NCBI RefSeq assembly: GCF_029867415.1
Contig: NW_026705729.1
Location: forward strand, 341,001-405,000
DNA from: Vicia villosa
Taxonomy: Eukaryota > Streptophyta > Magnoliopsida > Fabales > Fabaceae
Length of the DNA stretch: 64,000 nucleotides
Reading direction: 5' to 3'
The stretch's first letter is position 1. The number at the start of each line of letters is the position of its first letter. Shown here piece by piece: positions 48,359 to 59,636 of this stretch. The notes under the pieces were generated by a model. It was not told where the DNA came from. It saw only the letters and a list, made by a program, of their open reading frames with translations, and searched no databases. Made by a program: the position numbers and the translations under genes.

Positions 48359-49564
48359 TGAAGGATAGAAAAACACTTAGAAAGGGGGGGTTTGAATAAG
48401 TGTAGCTTTAAAAACTTGACAGATAAAAATAAATTGCACAGTTATTTTTATCCTGGTTCGTTGTTAACTAAACTACTCCAGTCCACCCCCGTAGAGATGA
48501 TTTACCTCAACTGAGGATTTAATCCACTAATCGCACGGATTACAATGGTTTTCCACTTAGTCAGCAACTAAGTCTTCCAGAGTCTTCTGATCACACACTG
48601 ATCACTCCAGGAACAACTGCTTAGATACCCTCTAAGACTTTTCTAGAGTATTCTGATCCACACGATCACTCTAGTTACAACCTGCTTAGATAACCTCTAA
48701 GACTTCCTAGAGTATACTGATCCACACGATCACTCTAGTTCCTTACAACTTAATGTAATCAATTCTAAGAGTATTACAAATGCTTCTTAAAAGCTATAAT
48801 CACAAACTGTGATATTTCTCTTAACGTTTAAGCTTAATCTCACTAATATATTACAACAGCAATGTAGTGAGCTTTGATGAAGATGAAGATTCTGAGCTTT
48901 GATTTGAACAGTGTTTCAGCAAGTTAATAGGCGTTGTTTTGTGCAGAATCGTTAACCTTGCTTCTCATCAGAACTTCATATTTATAGGCGTTGGAGAAGA
49001 TGACCGTTGAGTGCATTTAATGCTTTGCGTGTTCCGTACAGCATCGCATTTAATGTTATACGCTTTTGTCAACTACCTCGAGCCTTGTTCACGCTGTGTC
49101 TACTGACGTAGCCTTTAATAGCTTTTAACGTTCCTTTTGTCAGTCAGCGTAGCCTGCCACTTGTACTTCCTTCTGATCTGATGTTTGTGAATACAACGTT
49201 TAAATATCATCAGAGTCAAACAGCTTGGTGCATAGCATCTTCTGATCTTCTGACCTTGAAGTGCTTCTGAGCGTGATACCATCAGAACTTCAGTGCTTCT
49301 GATCTCATGTTCTTCTGATGCTTCCATAGACCCATGTTCTGATTCTGCTTCGACCATCTTCTGATGTCTTGCCAGACCATGTTCTGATGTTGCATGCTGA
49401 ACCCTTGAGACAAAGCTTCTGAGCGCTGAATTATGCATACTCTTTATATATTTCCTGAAAAGGAAATTGCATTGGATTAGAGTACCATATTATCTTAAGC
49501 AAAATTCATATTATTGTTATCATCAAAACTAAGATAATTGATCAGAACAAATCTTGTTCTAACA
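48359..49564 (-). repeat. 5' LTR of Sirevirus D
   Basis: 1206 bp. TATA box at 48979-48986. Differs from the 3' LTR at about 7 single positions that I could find, mostly transitions, with no length change. Confidence 0.95.
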
Positions 49565-49569
49565 CATGG

Positions 49570-50457
49570 TCTACGAAGCATCATAAGAACATGAGATCTG
49601 AAGCAGAAGCACTGAAGTTCTTATGGTATCACGCTCAAGCACTTCAAAGTCAGAAGACAAGAAGATGCTTTGAACCAAGCTGTTTGACTCTGATTATTCA
49701 AACATTGTATTCACAAACATCATATATGAAGCAAGTACAAGATGACAGGATACGCTGACCGACAAAAGGAACGTTAGAAGCTACAAAAGGCAAAGTCAGT
49801 AAAAGCAGCAAAAGCAAGGCTCAAGTTAGTTGACAAAAGTGTGAAACATTAAATGCGGAGCTGTACGATACACGCAACACATTAAATGCTCCCAAAGACC
49901 ATCTTCTCAAACGCCTATAAATATGATGTTCTGATCAGAAACAATAATAACAACTCTTGCAAAATACTGAAACACTGCTGAATTCATTACTCACGAACTT
50001 CATCTTCAACTTTACAACTATTGTAATATTTAGTGAGTGTTAAGCTTAGAACTTAAGAGAAATATCACAATTGTGATTATAGCTTTCTAAGAAGCATTTC
50101 AATACTCTTGTAAACATTTATTTTACATTGATTGTAAAAGGTTCCTAGAGTGATAAGTGAGATCAGTAAACTCTAGAAGACTTAGAAGTTTCTAAGTGGT
50201 GTATTCCTAGAGTGATCAAGTTGTGATCAGTATACTCTATAAGACTTATAGGGTATCTAAGTGGAAAATCATTGTAATCAAGATTGATTAGTGGATTAAA
50301 TCCTCAGTTGAGGTAAATCACTCTAAGGGGGTGGACTGGAGTAGTTTCGTTAACAACAAACCAGAATAAAAATAATCGTGTTCATTGTTTTTATCTTAAG
50401 TGTTTTTAAAGTCACACTTATTCAAACCCCCCTTTCTAAGTGTTTTTCTATCCTTCA
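49570..50457 (+). repeat. 3' LTR of Sirevirus C, right piece
   Basis: Completes the LTR started at 39998 (about 1.12 kb in total) and ends TATCCTTCA. TATA box at about 49916-49923. Confidence 0.92.
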
Positions 50458-50811
50458 CTTCATCCATACATGCCTAATAATCTTGAAGAGCTATAGAAAT
50501 CTTAGATTCAGCTGAAAGAGGAAAGAGATACCTTTGAGCTCAATTCTATGCCAGTGAACATAAGGTGTTGGAACCCACTAAGCAACTTCACGAAGAACAA
50601 AACATTAATACCTACATTGGCACAAAGAGAAGGCGTCCATTGGAGACCTAAGAAAATTTCATCATTTGCTATTATTTGTTCTTGTTTCTTTTTCTCTGTA
50701 AGCCCAGAGTGGCAGCAATAACCTAAAAGTCACTAATAAAAGTTTTCTTTTTGTTTCTACTTGTTTGCGAAGATAAATTCTAAAGTCCTTGAAAACATTG
50801 CATATGCACTC
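50458..50811. other. Unassigned segment between C and G
   Basis: 354 bp. One plus-strand frame reads as a short charged, helix-like stretch near 50500-50650 that recalls the coiled-coil end of Ogre ORF1, but it is broken and too short to call. Otherwise nothing seen. Confidence 0.4.
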
Positions 50812-52347
50812 TGGTGCACCCCAAAATTTGCCCACATAATTATTCCTAACTGGATTTCACATCTCATTCATATTACATACTTCATTTAGATCATTCATCC
50901 AATACATGCATTCATAGCACTGTTACTGCTCCAAGAAAGTTCACAAGAAAAAGGGTTTCATTGAAGAAATTCTTGGTTAAAAGAGAGGATCTGAGATTTA
51001 ATGGTGTGGAATCATCTCCATTGAAGTTCTCATGAGATTAGGGTTTTACTATCCTCAGTTTAATGCATTGAATGGAAAAGGCAAGCTTCAAGATCATCTG
51101 GTCTTCCCAAATCAAGGTTTATGACCAAAGTCAACGCAATTGACTTTTTGGTCAACCATTAATCAGAAGATGATTTTATGATATGGGGTGTCATGAGGTC
51201 CCTTGTGGAGGTACTCAATGAATTCTATTGGTTGATACATGATTAAAGTTGAATGGAAGCTGGTTAATCAGAAAATTCATCAAGGACTGAAAAAGTCAAA
51301 CAATTGACTTTTGGGTATTTTGGTCAAAATAAAGTCAAAATCTCATAATATTGACTTTTGGTGGAAATTATTCAAGGAAATACCATGGAAATAAATAAAA
51401 TCAAGATTTTATCAAAAGTTACCCAAAATGGAAAGTTGGTTGAAAATGGAAATTCCAAAAGAAGAAAGTGGAAAAAACTTAGAAAAATTTAAAAGTTTTT
51501 GGGTTCTAAATATAGTTGATCAGCTCACTTCACTTCCATATTATACATGTCAGATGGAAAAATTTTGAAATAAGTTCAACATCAAAGTTGCTCATCTCAT
51601 GAAGATGAACAACTTTGCAGTTGGGAGTTTTCTCAAAAGAAGCTTAGATTTGGAGATATGGAGTCTTGAAAATGGAAGATTCTCACTGGTTCACGTCAAG
51701 CTGCCAGGAAAAATTTCTCGCCAGCTCAAGCATTTAATCAAGCACGCCGTGTGCCAATTTCAAATTAATTTGTAGGAAGTTACAAGCATTTCCTTAAATT
51801 AATACCAATTCAAACACGTCCTCTACCATGCCCTCTATCCAATAAAAAAGGAATCATGCAAATTGGAGGTGTAATGAATAGGATACAAAGGCTCAAAATT
51901 GTGTCCTTGGAAGTTTTGTTCCGTCTAAGCAAGCAAGTCAAAATTGAGTGACACGCAACGCATCTACATGTTTTCGGCCAATTTGTTCATACTTCTAAGC
52001 CCCATTTCAAAGATATTCCAACATCAATATTGTTTCCTTCCATTCCCTATTTACAATGATCATAAGATTGAGTCGGATGGTGGCCTGTAGGTGAAGATAC
52101 ATGTGCATAAAGTTGGTATCGAGAGTGTCGGTTTTGGCAAGACATCAGCCCATATTTTCCTGCAGCATTACTTTGCAACCCTTCACCACTACCCCATTTT
52201 AACCAAAACAATATTATGCATGCATGAAAAAAAAAAGAGAGCTTTTACTACAAATAAGTGACAACTTGCATATTAAGTTTAGAAGGGGAAACTAACAGTT
52301 ACATTAGTGTCCACCATAAGCTTACCATACACACTCATGCATACACA

Positions 52348-52356
52348 TTATAAAAG
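52348..52356 (+). promoter_or_regulatory. TATA box of Tat G LTR
   Basis: TTATAAAAG about 1.5 kb into the LTR, followed by pyrimidine-rich sequence. Candidate transcription start region. Confidence 0.5.
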
Positions 52357-53145
52357 ACCTAACCCTTCATACTTTCACACAGACGCGTCATTTTTTTCCA
52401 GTTTCATAGATTCTCTTCTCTCCACTCTCTCTCCACCATAACCACCATGACCAACTCATAACAAACTTCTTCTTCATCAACCTTCAACCTCAATAACCGT
52501 TTTATTCCACCACCCCCATCACCTTCACCTTCATTCTTCCACCACCATCACCACCTTCACTCTTCCACCACCATCATCACCTTGCAACAACCTTCGGCCT
52601 CCATCATCAATTATCATATTCGTCACCTTCGTTAATCAACATCATCAATCATCTCCAACAGTCACTCATTGGATTTCATCATCAACGTCGTGTGATTTGA
52701 GCTCTCAAGCAAGAATCGATTCTACTTCAATATATATACGACCTCTGAGTTTATTTCTCAGAGATTGATGCTATTTTCGCAGCCAATCATCACCACCTTC
52801 AAAGATCCAAGGAAAAAGAAAGTAGAGTTTTCTTGTTTTCTTTTGCTCAAGACTCATAACAGGTGATTTTAGGGTTTTAAGAATGGATTCGGTTTGGATT
52901 TTAGAGGAAGAGTTAGAGGAAACGGAGGTTAGATTTGGAATCTACGGTGAAATCTGAGTCAGGTAGTGGCAGTTATGATCGTTTCTAGGCACATGTTGTC
53001 AGTGCGGCGAAGGTCCAACCGGAGCTGAGCTCCGGCATTTGTGTATGGCTAAGTTTGTGTGACTCTCTCGGCTTGCGTGGCACACATGTATTTGTTTGCA
53101 TTCCCATTTGTTTTCCCTTTTGTCTTTTTTCTTAATGATTGGAAC

Positions 53146-54742
53146 TAGGGATGGACATCAGTCAGTTTGGGTAGGAAATCGGGCCCAAAACCTCAATCCG
53201 ACAAAGCCCACGGTTGGGAATCATAGGTCCATTTCCGACTGAATTCTCTGTCAGTCTAGTCGGTTTCGATTTAATTGATTTTGACAGATAATCAAGTGGG
53301 TTCAATCGGTTAATTCAAAATAGGGCCAATTTGAATCCAGCCAATATATTTTTGCATCATTTCAATTGATAAACAAATTCTGGTACAACACAACCCACAA
53401 GTATTAATACACAAGTATTAAGTAATAAATTACAATCATCCAAATATTTAAAAATAATACATTCAAATATCTTCATTGTCAAAAAGAAATCTACAACTTC
53501 TCGTTGCTTTGATGCTTTACAGGGTGAACTAGCTGTTCTGGAAATCTGGAAAAAACACAACAAAAAAGTCAAGGTAAATACAAAATAAGAATATTATTGT
53601 TTTTTTGTGTTAATAACAAACCAGATTTGTTGCACAATCAAAATAGAGTTGAATAACACATGACCCGGTTGGTTATATATAGTATGAGTGCTTTGATGCA
53701 TATTCACTACGTCTCTAATGGCATGGGCATTGTGCATTGAGTGATACCTTCTTAACTTAATCCTAACAATAACCATGTTGATGAAAGGTCAATTCAAGTG
53801 AACAAAGGAAATTCAATAATAAGACAAACATATGAAGAGTGGGGATAAATTATATGCAGTTTTTTTTCCTCAAACTAACATTCAAAATAAATCATCATTC
53901 AAAAGAAACCAAACCACAAAAGAAAATGATCTATCATATTCCCATCATTCATAGAACAAAATCTTTTACACTTTTGTTAAGTATCAACTAACAAATTAGA
54001 AAATTTCAGAACAACAAAATAGAAATTAATATAGTGTGAACCGATTATTATTTTTGTTAAGAACAAGAACATGATAACAATAATAACCAGATATCTAATC
54101 TAGCAACTATGAAACTGAAGAAAAAGATTATGAAGAAGATTGTTGTTGATGAATGTTCTTCATCTTCATCCATGGAACAACAACAACAACCTAAATATCA
54201 GTGTTTGCTTTTACTTGATGTTTTCGTGACCGCACCGTTACGATAATCTCTCCCACTATTTCTTATACATCAAAGTTCAAAAACGTGGAACAACAAACAC
54301 AAACGCAAACACAAACATAGAGAGACGACGAGGAACTTACATGGTAATCGGTGGTGGTTTGTGGTTGAATGGTAGACGGTGGACGGTGGACGGCGGCGAC
54401 GTTCCGTGAGAGATTGTAGGTGAAGTGAGAAAGGTGAGAAAACCCTAACAGATTCAATTCAATGGGTGTTGGTTAGTTGATGTTGGATTAAGATTTAAGT
54501 GGGCCAACAAATAGTTAGAGTTCCATCCCAATCACTTTATAACGTTACAAATTCATCTTTAGCCGGTCGGTTTAGGATTTCGCTGGGCCACAATATTCAA
54601 ACTTAAACCGACCGGTTTAACCCATATAAACCCATTTTTTTTCAAACCGCTCAACCGATAAACCGTTTCATCTGAACCGATGACTAACAGGCCAAATGGA
54701 TAGGGTGGTTTGGGTCGGTTTCCGTATTTTTGTCCAGCCCTA
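53146..54742. mobile_element. Non-autonomous hAT-like DNA transposon
   Basis: 1597 bp flanked by a perfect 8-bp duplication ATTGGAAC (53138-53145 and 54743-54750). Terminal inverted repeats TAGGGATGGACA and TGTCCAGCCCTA differ at one position. The ends are rich in AACCG/CGGTT words (for example GACCGGTTTAACCC), typical of hAT subterminal repeats. The 8-bp duplication and ends fit the hAT superfamily. No transposase frame is visible; the small ORFs at 53357-53776 and 54263-54457 have no recognisable domain. It must have moved with a transposase from elsewhere. Confidence 0.88.
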
Positions 54743-55898
54743 ATTGGAACGATGTGTGTTATGCCCTGATTGGCTGATGCATTACTTTATCCTCTAGTAA
54801 CTTAAGTGGCACTGAACCAATTGATATAAAGTGTGTGTGTTAGATGTCACTTTACTCTTTTTTACTAATACCACATGATATAAAATAAATATGTCACGTG
54901 CTGAATAATGAAATTGGAATAGAATAGTGAAATAAAAATGAAAAATAGAGTGACATGAACATGGGCCACGTGAGGATTCTAATATTGGGCTTGCAGATTT
55001 TGTTTTTCACACCCTTCTGAATCAGGCCCATGCGCCACTCAGTTTAAGTCTAGTTCATTTTTACTTTGCTAATACACCCCCTGGCTAGGCAGAGTTACAT
55101 TTTTGTTTAAATTTGTTTTCCCTCTAATTTCTAATTGGTTAATTAGTTTCCCTTCAAATAAAAAATGGATGAAAATGCATTTTAATTCCTTTAGTGTGTT
55201 TAGATAGTTGTGATATTTTTTTGTAGGATTTTATAATTTATTTTTATATTTTTCATAAGCATTTCCTTCACATGTGTTCATAATTCACTTAGTTTTAACA
55301 CACTTTGCAAATGGATGTGATTAAGGGCCTTAGGGATTGAATTTTACAACAATTTTTGGTTTGTATTCAGTAGACATATATAGGATACCATGTGTAAAAA
55401 ATATCATTTTAATTCCAATTTTTGATTAAATTTTGGTTTAGGTTTTAAAAAACTCAATTTGTGTACATTTGAAAATAATAGTTAGTGATCACTAATTGCT
55501 TGTTTTTTCATCTTTTATGGCTATTTACTTTGGGTTTCAATTGTGTTAATCCCTCTTGATTAAGAATGGGTTAGGTTAGGAACTTCATTAAGTCACCAAC
55601 CATGGGTTTCACTTGCAATTACCTTTTTCTTTGCTTATGCTTACCATGTTCCCTTAGGGTGGTGACTTCAATCTTCATTAAGATTAGTCACATAGAACAA
55701 CTTAGGTTGATATCTATGCATGTTAATAATAGGTAGAGATTCCCTTATCCTTGACCTTAGGGCCACCATGGTATGTTAACATCAGGATAGAGATTTCCCT
55801 TTAGAGATGTATGCTCTCCCTTTTGCATTATCTTTTTCTCTTTCAACTTTAAAACATCTAATAAATGCCGACGTGAATCATACTACTATTTCTTTTAT

Positions 55899-56107
55899 AG
55901 TGGGAAATAAATGATTGGGGTGTAGACCCTAGTCTATTTCTTTGGTACTTTCTACTTTAGTGGGAGAGAAATGACTGGGGTGTAGACCCTAGTCTATTTC
56001 TTTACTACTTACTTTAGTGGGAGAGAAATGAGTGGGGTGTAGACCCTAGTCTATTTCTCTACTACTTAGAGAAACGAGTGGGGTGTAGACCCTAGTCTGT
56101 TTCTCTG
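55899..56107 (+). repeat. Four tandem hairpin units in Tat G LTR
   Basis: Units of about 46-60 bp, each with GGGGTGTAGACCCTAGTCT at 55917, 55977, 56034 and 56080. Each folds as GACTGGGG/CCCTAGTC around TGTAGA, extended by AGAAAT/ATTTCT in units 2 and 3 and by AGAAAC/GTTTCT in unit 4, a paired change. Confidence 0.75.
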
Positions 56108-56611
56108 ACACTTAAACTCTTTTTGTATGATTCGAGTCATAAATAAATTCCCCTTAAAAAACACTCAATTAAAAAAATACTTAAAACACTTAATAAATAT
56201 CCAAAGCTTAAACAAAGTAAGGAAGTGATGCGAGGCCTAGTAGTGGGCCTCGTTCATCATGGATTTACATAAAAAAATACAAACAAATCCTTTTTCTTTT
56301 CTTCTAAGAGCATGTTAAGTCCTTTCCATACTTAGGCGTATAAGTCTCCAAAGGTCGAGCATCGTGGATTGTGACCTTATCCTCTGTTCACCTAAAAAAC
56401 ACAAAACAAATGGAAACTATTGAGCCGAACTACGGTAGCTCTGATTCCTGGTAAGGGATACGTAGGGATTGGGTCACGGGGCCTAAGCGAGCACAATTGT
56501 AAATAATTCTTTCTTTTACTCGTGTTTCTATTGCATGCATTCGCATTAGATTTAGACTTTAGACACACCCTTTAGATAGAAACAAACATATATCCTGTCG
56601 AGTACGAAGGA

Positions 56612-56643
56612 CGTGAGGGATGCTAGCACCTTCCCCTTGTGTA
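56612..56643 (+). other. Conserved Tat LTR hairpin (G copy)
   Basis: ACGTGAGGG (56612-56620) faces CCCTTGTGT (56635-56643); all nine positions pair if G-U is allowed. The loop keeps the TGCTARYACCTT-like word also found in the solo LTR and element E on the same sense strand. Confidence 0.5.
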
Positions 56644-56857
56644 ACCCACTCCCATACCCAGTTTCTCTGGTCGTAAGACCTTGTTCTTATTCGAGTTAGG
56701 TTTTCTGATATTCCTTTTCCTTGATAGGATAAATATATTAGTGACGACTCTGGTCATTTTTCGCGGTAGCGACACACTCACATACCATTCATAACATTGC
56801 ATAGCAATTATTTTCAGAGACCAGTTTATCATTCTCTCGCCGTTCATTTCAGCAGAA

Positions 56858-57310
56858 ATGGCTCTCGAGCAAACGTCAAAGATCTCCAGGCCCAAAACGC
56901 CCAGTTCCAAGAGATGATCTTGAACTTGTCTAATGGGCAAGAAGAACTGAAGACACTTCTGACCAAGAAGAAGAAGAAAGCAAGGAAATAAATTGGCGCC
57001 ATCAACATGGGGAGGAGATTCATAGGCCCTGTTAAACAGGCCAAAGATATTGAGATCCCTGTAGAAAGTGACAATGACCAGGAAGATAATGCTAGCATCA
57101 AGACTGAGGTGAAAAGCAACCATGGTTCTGGCAAACCCTTTGAGGAAGAAGAGGAGTATTACTATGAGGATGAGAAGTACCAACATGCTGATGAGAAGTA
57201 CAAGCTTTTAGAAGAGAGTCTGAAGGCTATAGAAATTGAGAAAGTGCCTGGATTGGATTTTGAAGACTTGGGTTTGGTTACAGGGGTAGTCATTCCCCCC
57301 AAATTTAATG
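56858..57310 (+). pseudogene. Tat G gag, N-terminal part
   Basis: Starts MALEQ at 56858, shifts frame within a few codons, then reads DLQAQNAQFQEMILNLSN with a stop at 56989-56991. It continues GRRFIGPVKQAKDI, an acidic stretch and the gag core entrance GLDFEDLGLVTGVVIPPKFN, where a solo LTR interrupts it. The rest resumes at 59205. Tat-lineage gag, inactive. Confidence 0.8.
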
Positions 57311-59204
57311 TGTAACACCCGTATGATTTTAATTTTAATTTAAATTGAAAATTTAATTAATATTAGAATTATGTTGATTTATGGAAAATAAAATTAGAAA
57401 ATAAAAGGTTTAAGGCATTGGGCCAATGTATGATGTTAGCAAGGAAGGAGGTGTGAGTTAGTAAAAAGTCTTTTCTAATTAAAGTTATTTTTCATAAAAT
57501 AAGAAGGAAATTGGGAAAAGAATAGAACGTGAAAGATTGAAGGTTTGGAACACGAAGAACGTGAAAGAGGAACAAAGAGGAAGAGACCAAAGATCAAAAA
57601 ATTCGGCTAAGGTAAGGGGGGACTCTTCCAATTATCGTCTCTTATTGTAATTATGGATGATAGTGCATGATTGGTTGTGTTGTTGAGTCAATTCGATTTG
57701 TATGTCAGAGTTAGGTTTTTGGGATTCTAGGGATTTATTAGAATTTGGGGTTTTGATGTATGAATTGATGTGTGATGATAGTCTAATAGGTATGAATGAA
57801 TCCTATGAATGAAAATGTGAAAATGGACTGTTTTAGACTGAAATCATGGACTGATAGGAGTAAAAACGAATGAGAATTGGACTGATACAAAGTTGCAGGT
57901 TCTGGGCAATTTCTGGTGTTTCGCGTATGAAACGGTACCATACGCATATGGGATGAGGCCATACACGTATGAGGGACAATCTCCAGGGGCAATACGCGTA
58001 TGATACGAAGCTGCCATGTCCCAAAGACCATGTGCTGGTGATTTGCGTATGAGAGAGGTCATACGCGTATGAGAAATTTTAAAAAGGATTTTGGTTCTGA
58101 TGATACGCATATGTAGAAGCTCATACGCGTATGAGATGTTTTTTGGGAAATTTTGACTCTGGTGAAATGCGTATGATACGCGTATGGTAAAGGGAGATAC
58201 GTGTATAGGCTTGGTGATACACGTATGGTTGTTGTGTGTTAAAAATCCTGTTTTGTGATTTTCTTTGAAAGCTCAATGATGTGTAACTTTCGATTTGTAG
58301 GCCTGTTTTGTGTGCCGTTTGAGGATGACGAACCTTGTGATATGATCTTGTGTTATTGATGATGATTTGAATTGTATTGAATGATTGCTAATATACATGT
58401 GAACATGCTTAATGATGATGATGATGATGATGATAATGATGATATAAGTATGTTGTGTATGTTGCATTCATTTCATAGTCTTTTGATGAGGGCTGAATTC
58501 CTAATGATGAGAGGATTTAGTGAAGGGCATAATTCCCATCGTGTGGAATTTTATGCTAGCAGGGCCGTATCTGGAAGATGTTAGATCGGTCGGTGGGTTA
58601 TTCCCATTGATGATGTTTGGTACCACATGCATAGAGTCAGTTACATTCATATGCATGAATTGGATAATATGGTCGAATGTGCTTCATTATTATGATTGGT
58701 ATTGTGTGTTTTGTGTGATGATGGATTATCTGAATATAAATGGATTGGGTGAATAATTTAACTATTGATGTATTGTTATTTATAATGCAATAATATTTGT
58801 TAATTGCGAATGAGATTCACCTTTACACTATATTTTTCAGATTGAGGACAGCGGCTTCAACATGGTGAGGATTAGCTCATGAGTCAATGTGTTTATTTAG
58901 CGTCGGGTCATGCTCTGAAAGATGTAACACTAGGGGAACGCCATTTTAAGTTTATGGCAATAACTCTGTTTTGTTTAATTTATTTTGAGGATTAAACGCA
59001 TTTACGATGTGATGCTAGTTTTGATGATTTATTCCGCTATGTAAACATGAGATATTTGAGTTATGAGTTATGTTTAGATGTTTCTTAAGTGAATGCATGA
59101 CATGCGACCGATGATGTTTATTTTATTATGAATTGTGACACCCTTGTGCATGTTACTCTGATTTTAAGTTGTTTAATTGTCGCAGGATTTAGAAGGGTGT
59201 TACA
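57311..59204 (+). mobile_element. Solo LTR, Tekay-like, inside Tat G gag
   Basis: 1894 bp with perfectly inverted 10-bp ends TGTAACACCC and GGGTGTTACA, flanked by TAATG and CAATG (a 5-bp duplication with one mismatch). The gag frame resumes directly after it. Ends of this type are common in legume Tekay-like chromovirus LTRs; the lineage is inferred from the ends only. It contains the ACGCGT palindrome cassette (57917-58230), a GAT-type microsatellite (58413-58444) and a splice-donor-like AAGGTAAGG near 57611. Reading frames are short and unremarkable. Confidence 0.8.
57917..58230. repeat. ACGCGT palindrome cassette in Tekay-like solo LTR
   Basis: About a dozen copies of CATACGCGTATG and one- or two-base variants (CATACGCATATG, CATACACGTATG, AATACGCGTATG). 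Many come in pairs 6-9 bases apart, for example TTGCGTATGAG, AGAGGT, CATACGCGTATGAG near 58031-58073. Confidence 0.8.
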
Positions 59205-59636
59205 CAATGTCCCTGTCTTTTCAAAGTACGACGATGTTTCTTGCCCAAAGCTTCATTTAAGATATTATATTCGGAAGATCTAACCCCACACTGCTGACAG
59301 AAAATTATAGGTACATTTCTTCCAAGAAAGCTTGTCGCAAACATAGTTGGAATGGTTCTATTAGCTGGAGGGAATCCACATCCACACTTGGGAAGATTTG
59401 GCTTCTGCCTTCTACAAGCAGTACCAGTATAATGCTGACCTCTCACATACCCACATGCAACTCCAAAGTAAGTGTCTAGGTTCCAATGAATGATTCAAAG
59501 AGTATGCACAAAAATGGAGAGATCTAGCAGGTAGAGTCCAACCTCCACTATCTGATAGGAAGCTGGTAGACATGTTTATGGGCACTCTAACAGGACCATT
59601 CTCTAACCATCTGATTGGAAGCTCTTCAGCGGGGTT
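59205..59636 (+). pseudogene. Tat G gag, C-terminal part of core
   Basis: Continues the gag core (VPVFSKYDDVSCPKLHLRYY, then FKEYAQKWRDLAGRVQPPLS and DMFMGTLTGP) with at least five in-frame stops, ending at SSSAGF where another LTR fragment begins. Confidence 0.85.

Larger units (their letters stand above)
40230..49564 (-). mobile_element. Sirevirus element D: complete, young, non-autonomous
   Basis: 9335 bp bounded by two 1206-bp LTRs and a perfect 5-bp target duplication CATGG. The minus-strand order is 5' LTR, primer site, gag, pol scar, promoter-like spacer, ORF3, 3' UTR with several polypurine tracts, 3' LTR. By eye the LTRs differ at about 7 positions (0.6%), so insertion was recent. 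It has no RT or RNase H and only a tail of integrase, so mobility must have been supplied in trans. It is nested in the LTR of element C. Confidence 0.95.
50812..56774 (+). repeat. 5' LTR of Tat-type element G, with hAT insert
   Basis: Starts TGGTGCACCCCAAAATTTGC and ends TTTTTCGCGGTAGCGACA, the same terminal words as the solo LTR at 19579-23599. Without the hAT insert it is about 4.36 kb. TATA box at 52348-52356. Near its 3' end are the shared Tat phrases (TTCACCTAAAAAACACAAAA, then TACGGTAGCTCTGATTCC) and the conserved hairpin (56612-56643). It holds a four-unit hairpin repeat at 55899-56107. The usual tRNA-Arg primer site is missing just after the LTR, so the leader is probably deleted in part. 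Confidence 0.8.

Noticed and set aside
54263..54457. 64-codon ORF with a Cys/Val run in the hAT-like element
   Set aside because: Arises from CA/GT-rich DNA; no transposase or other domain.
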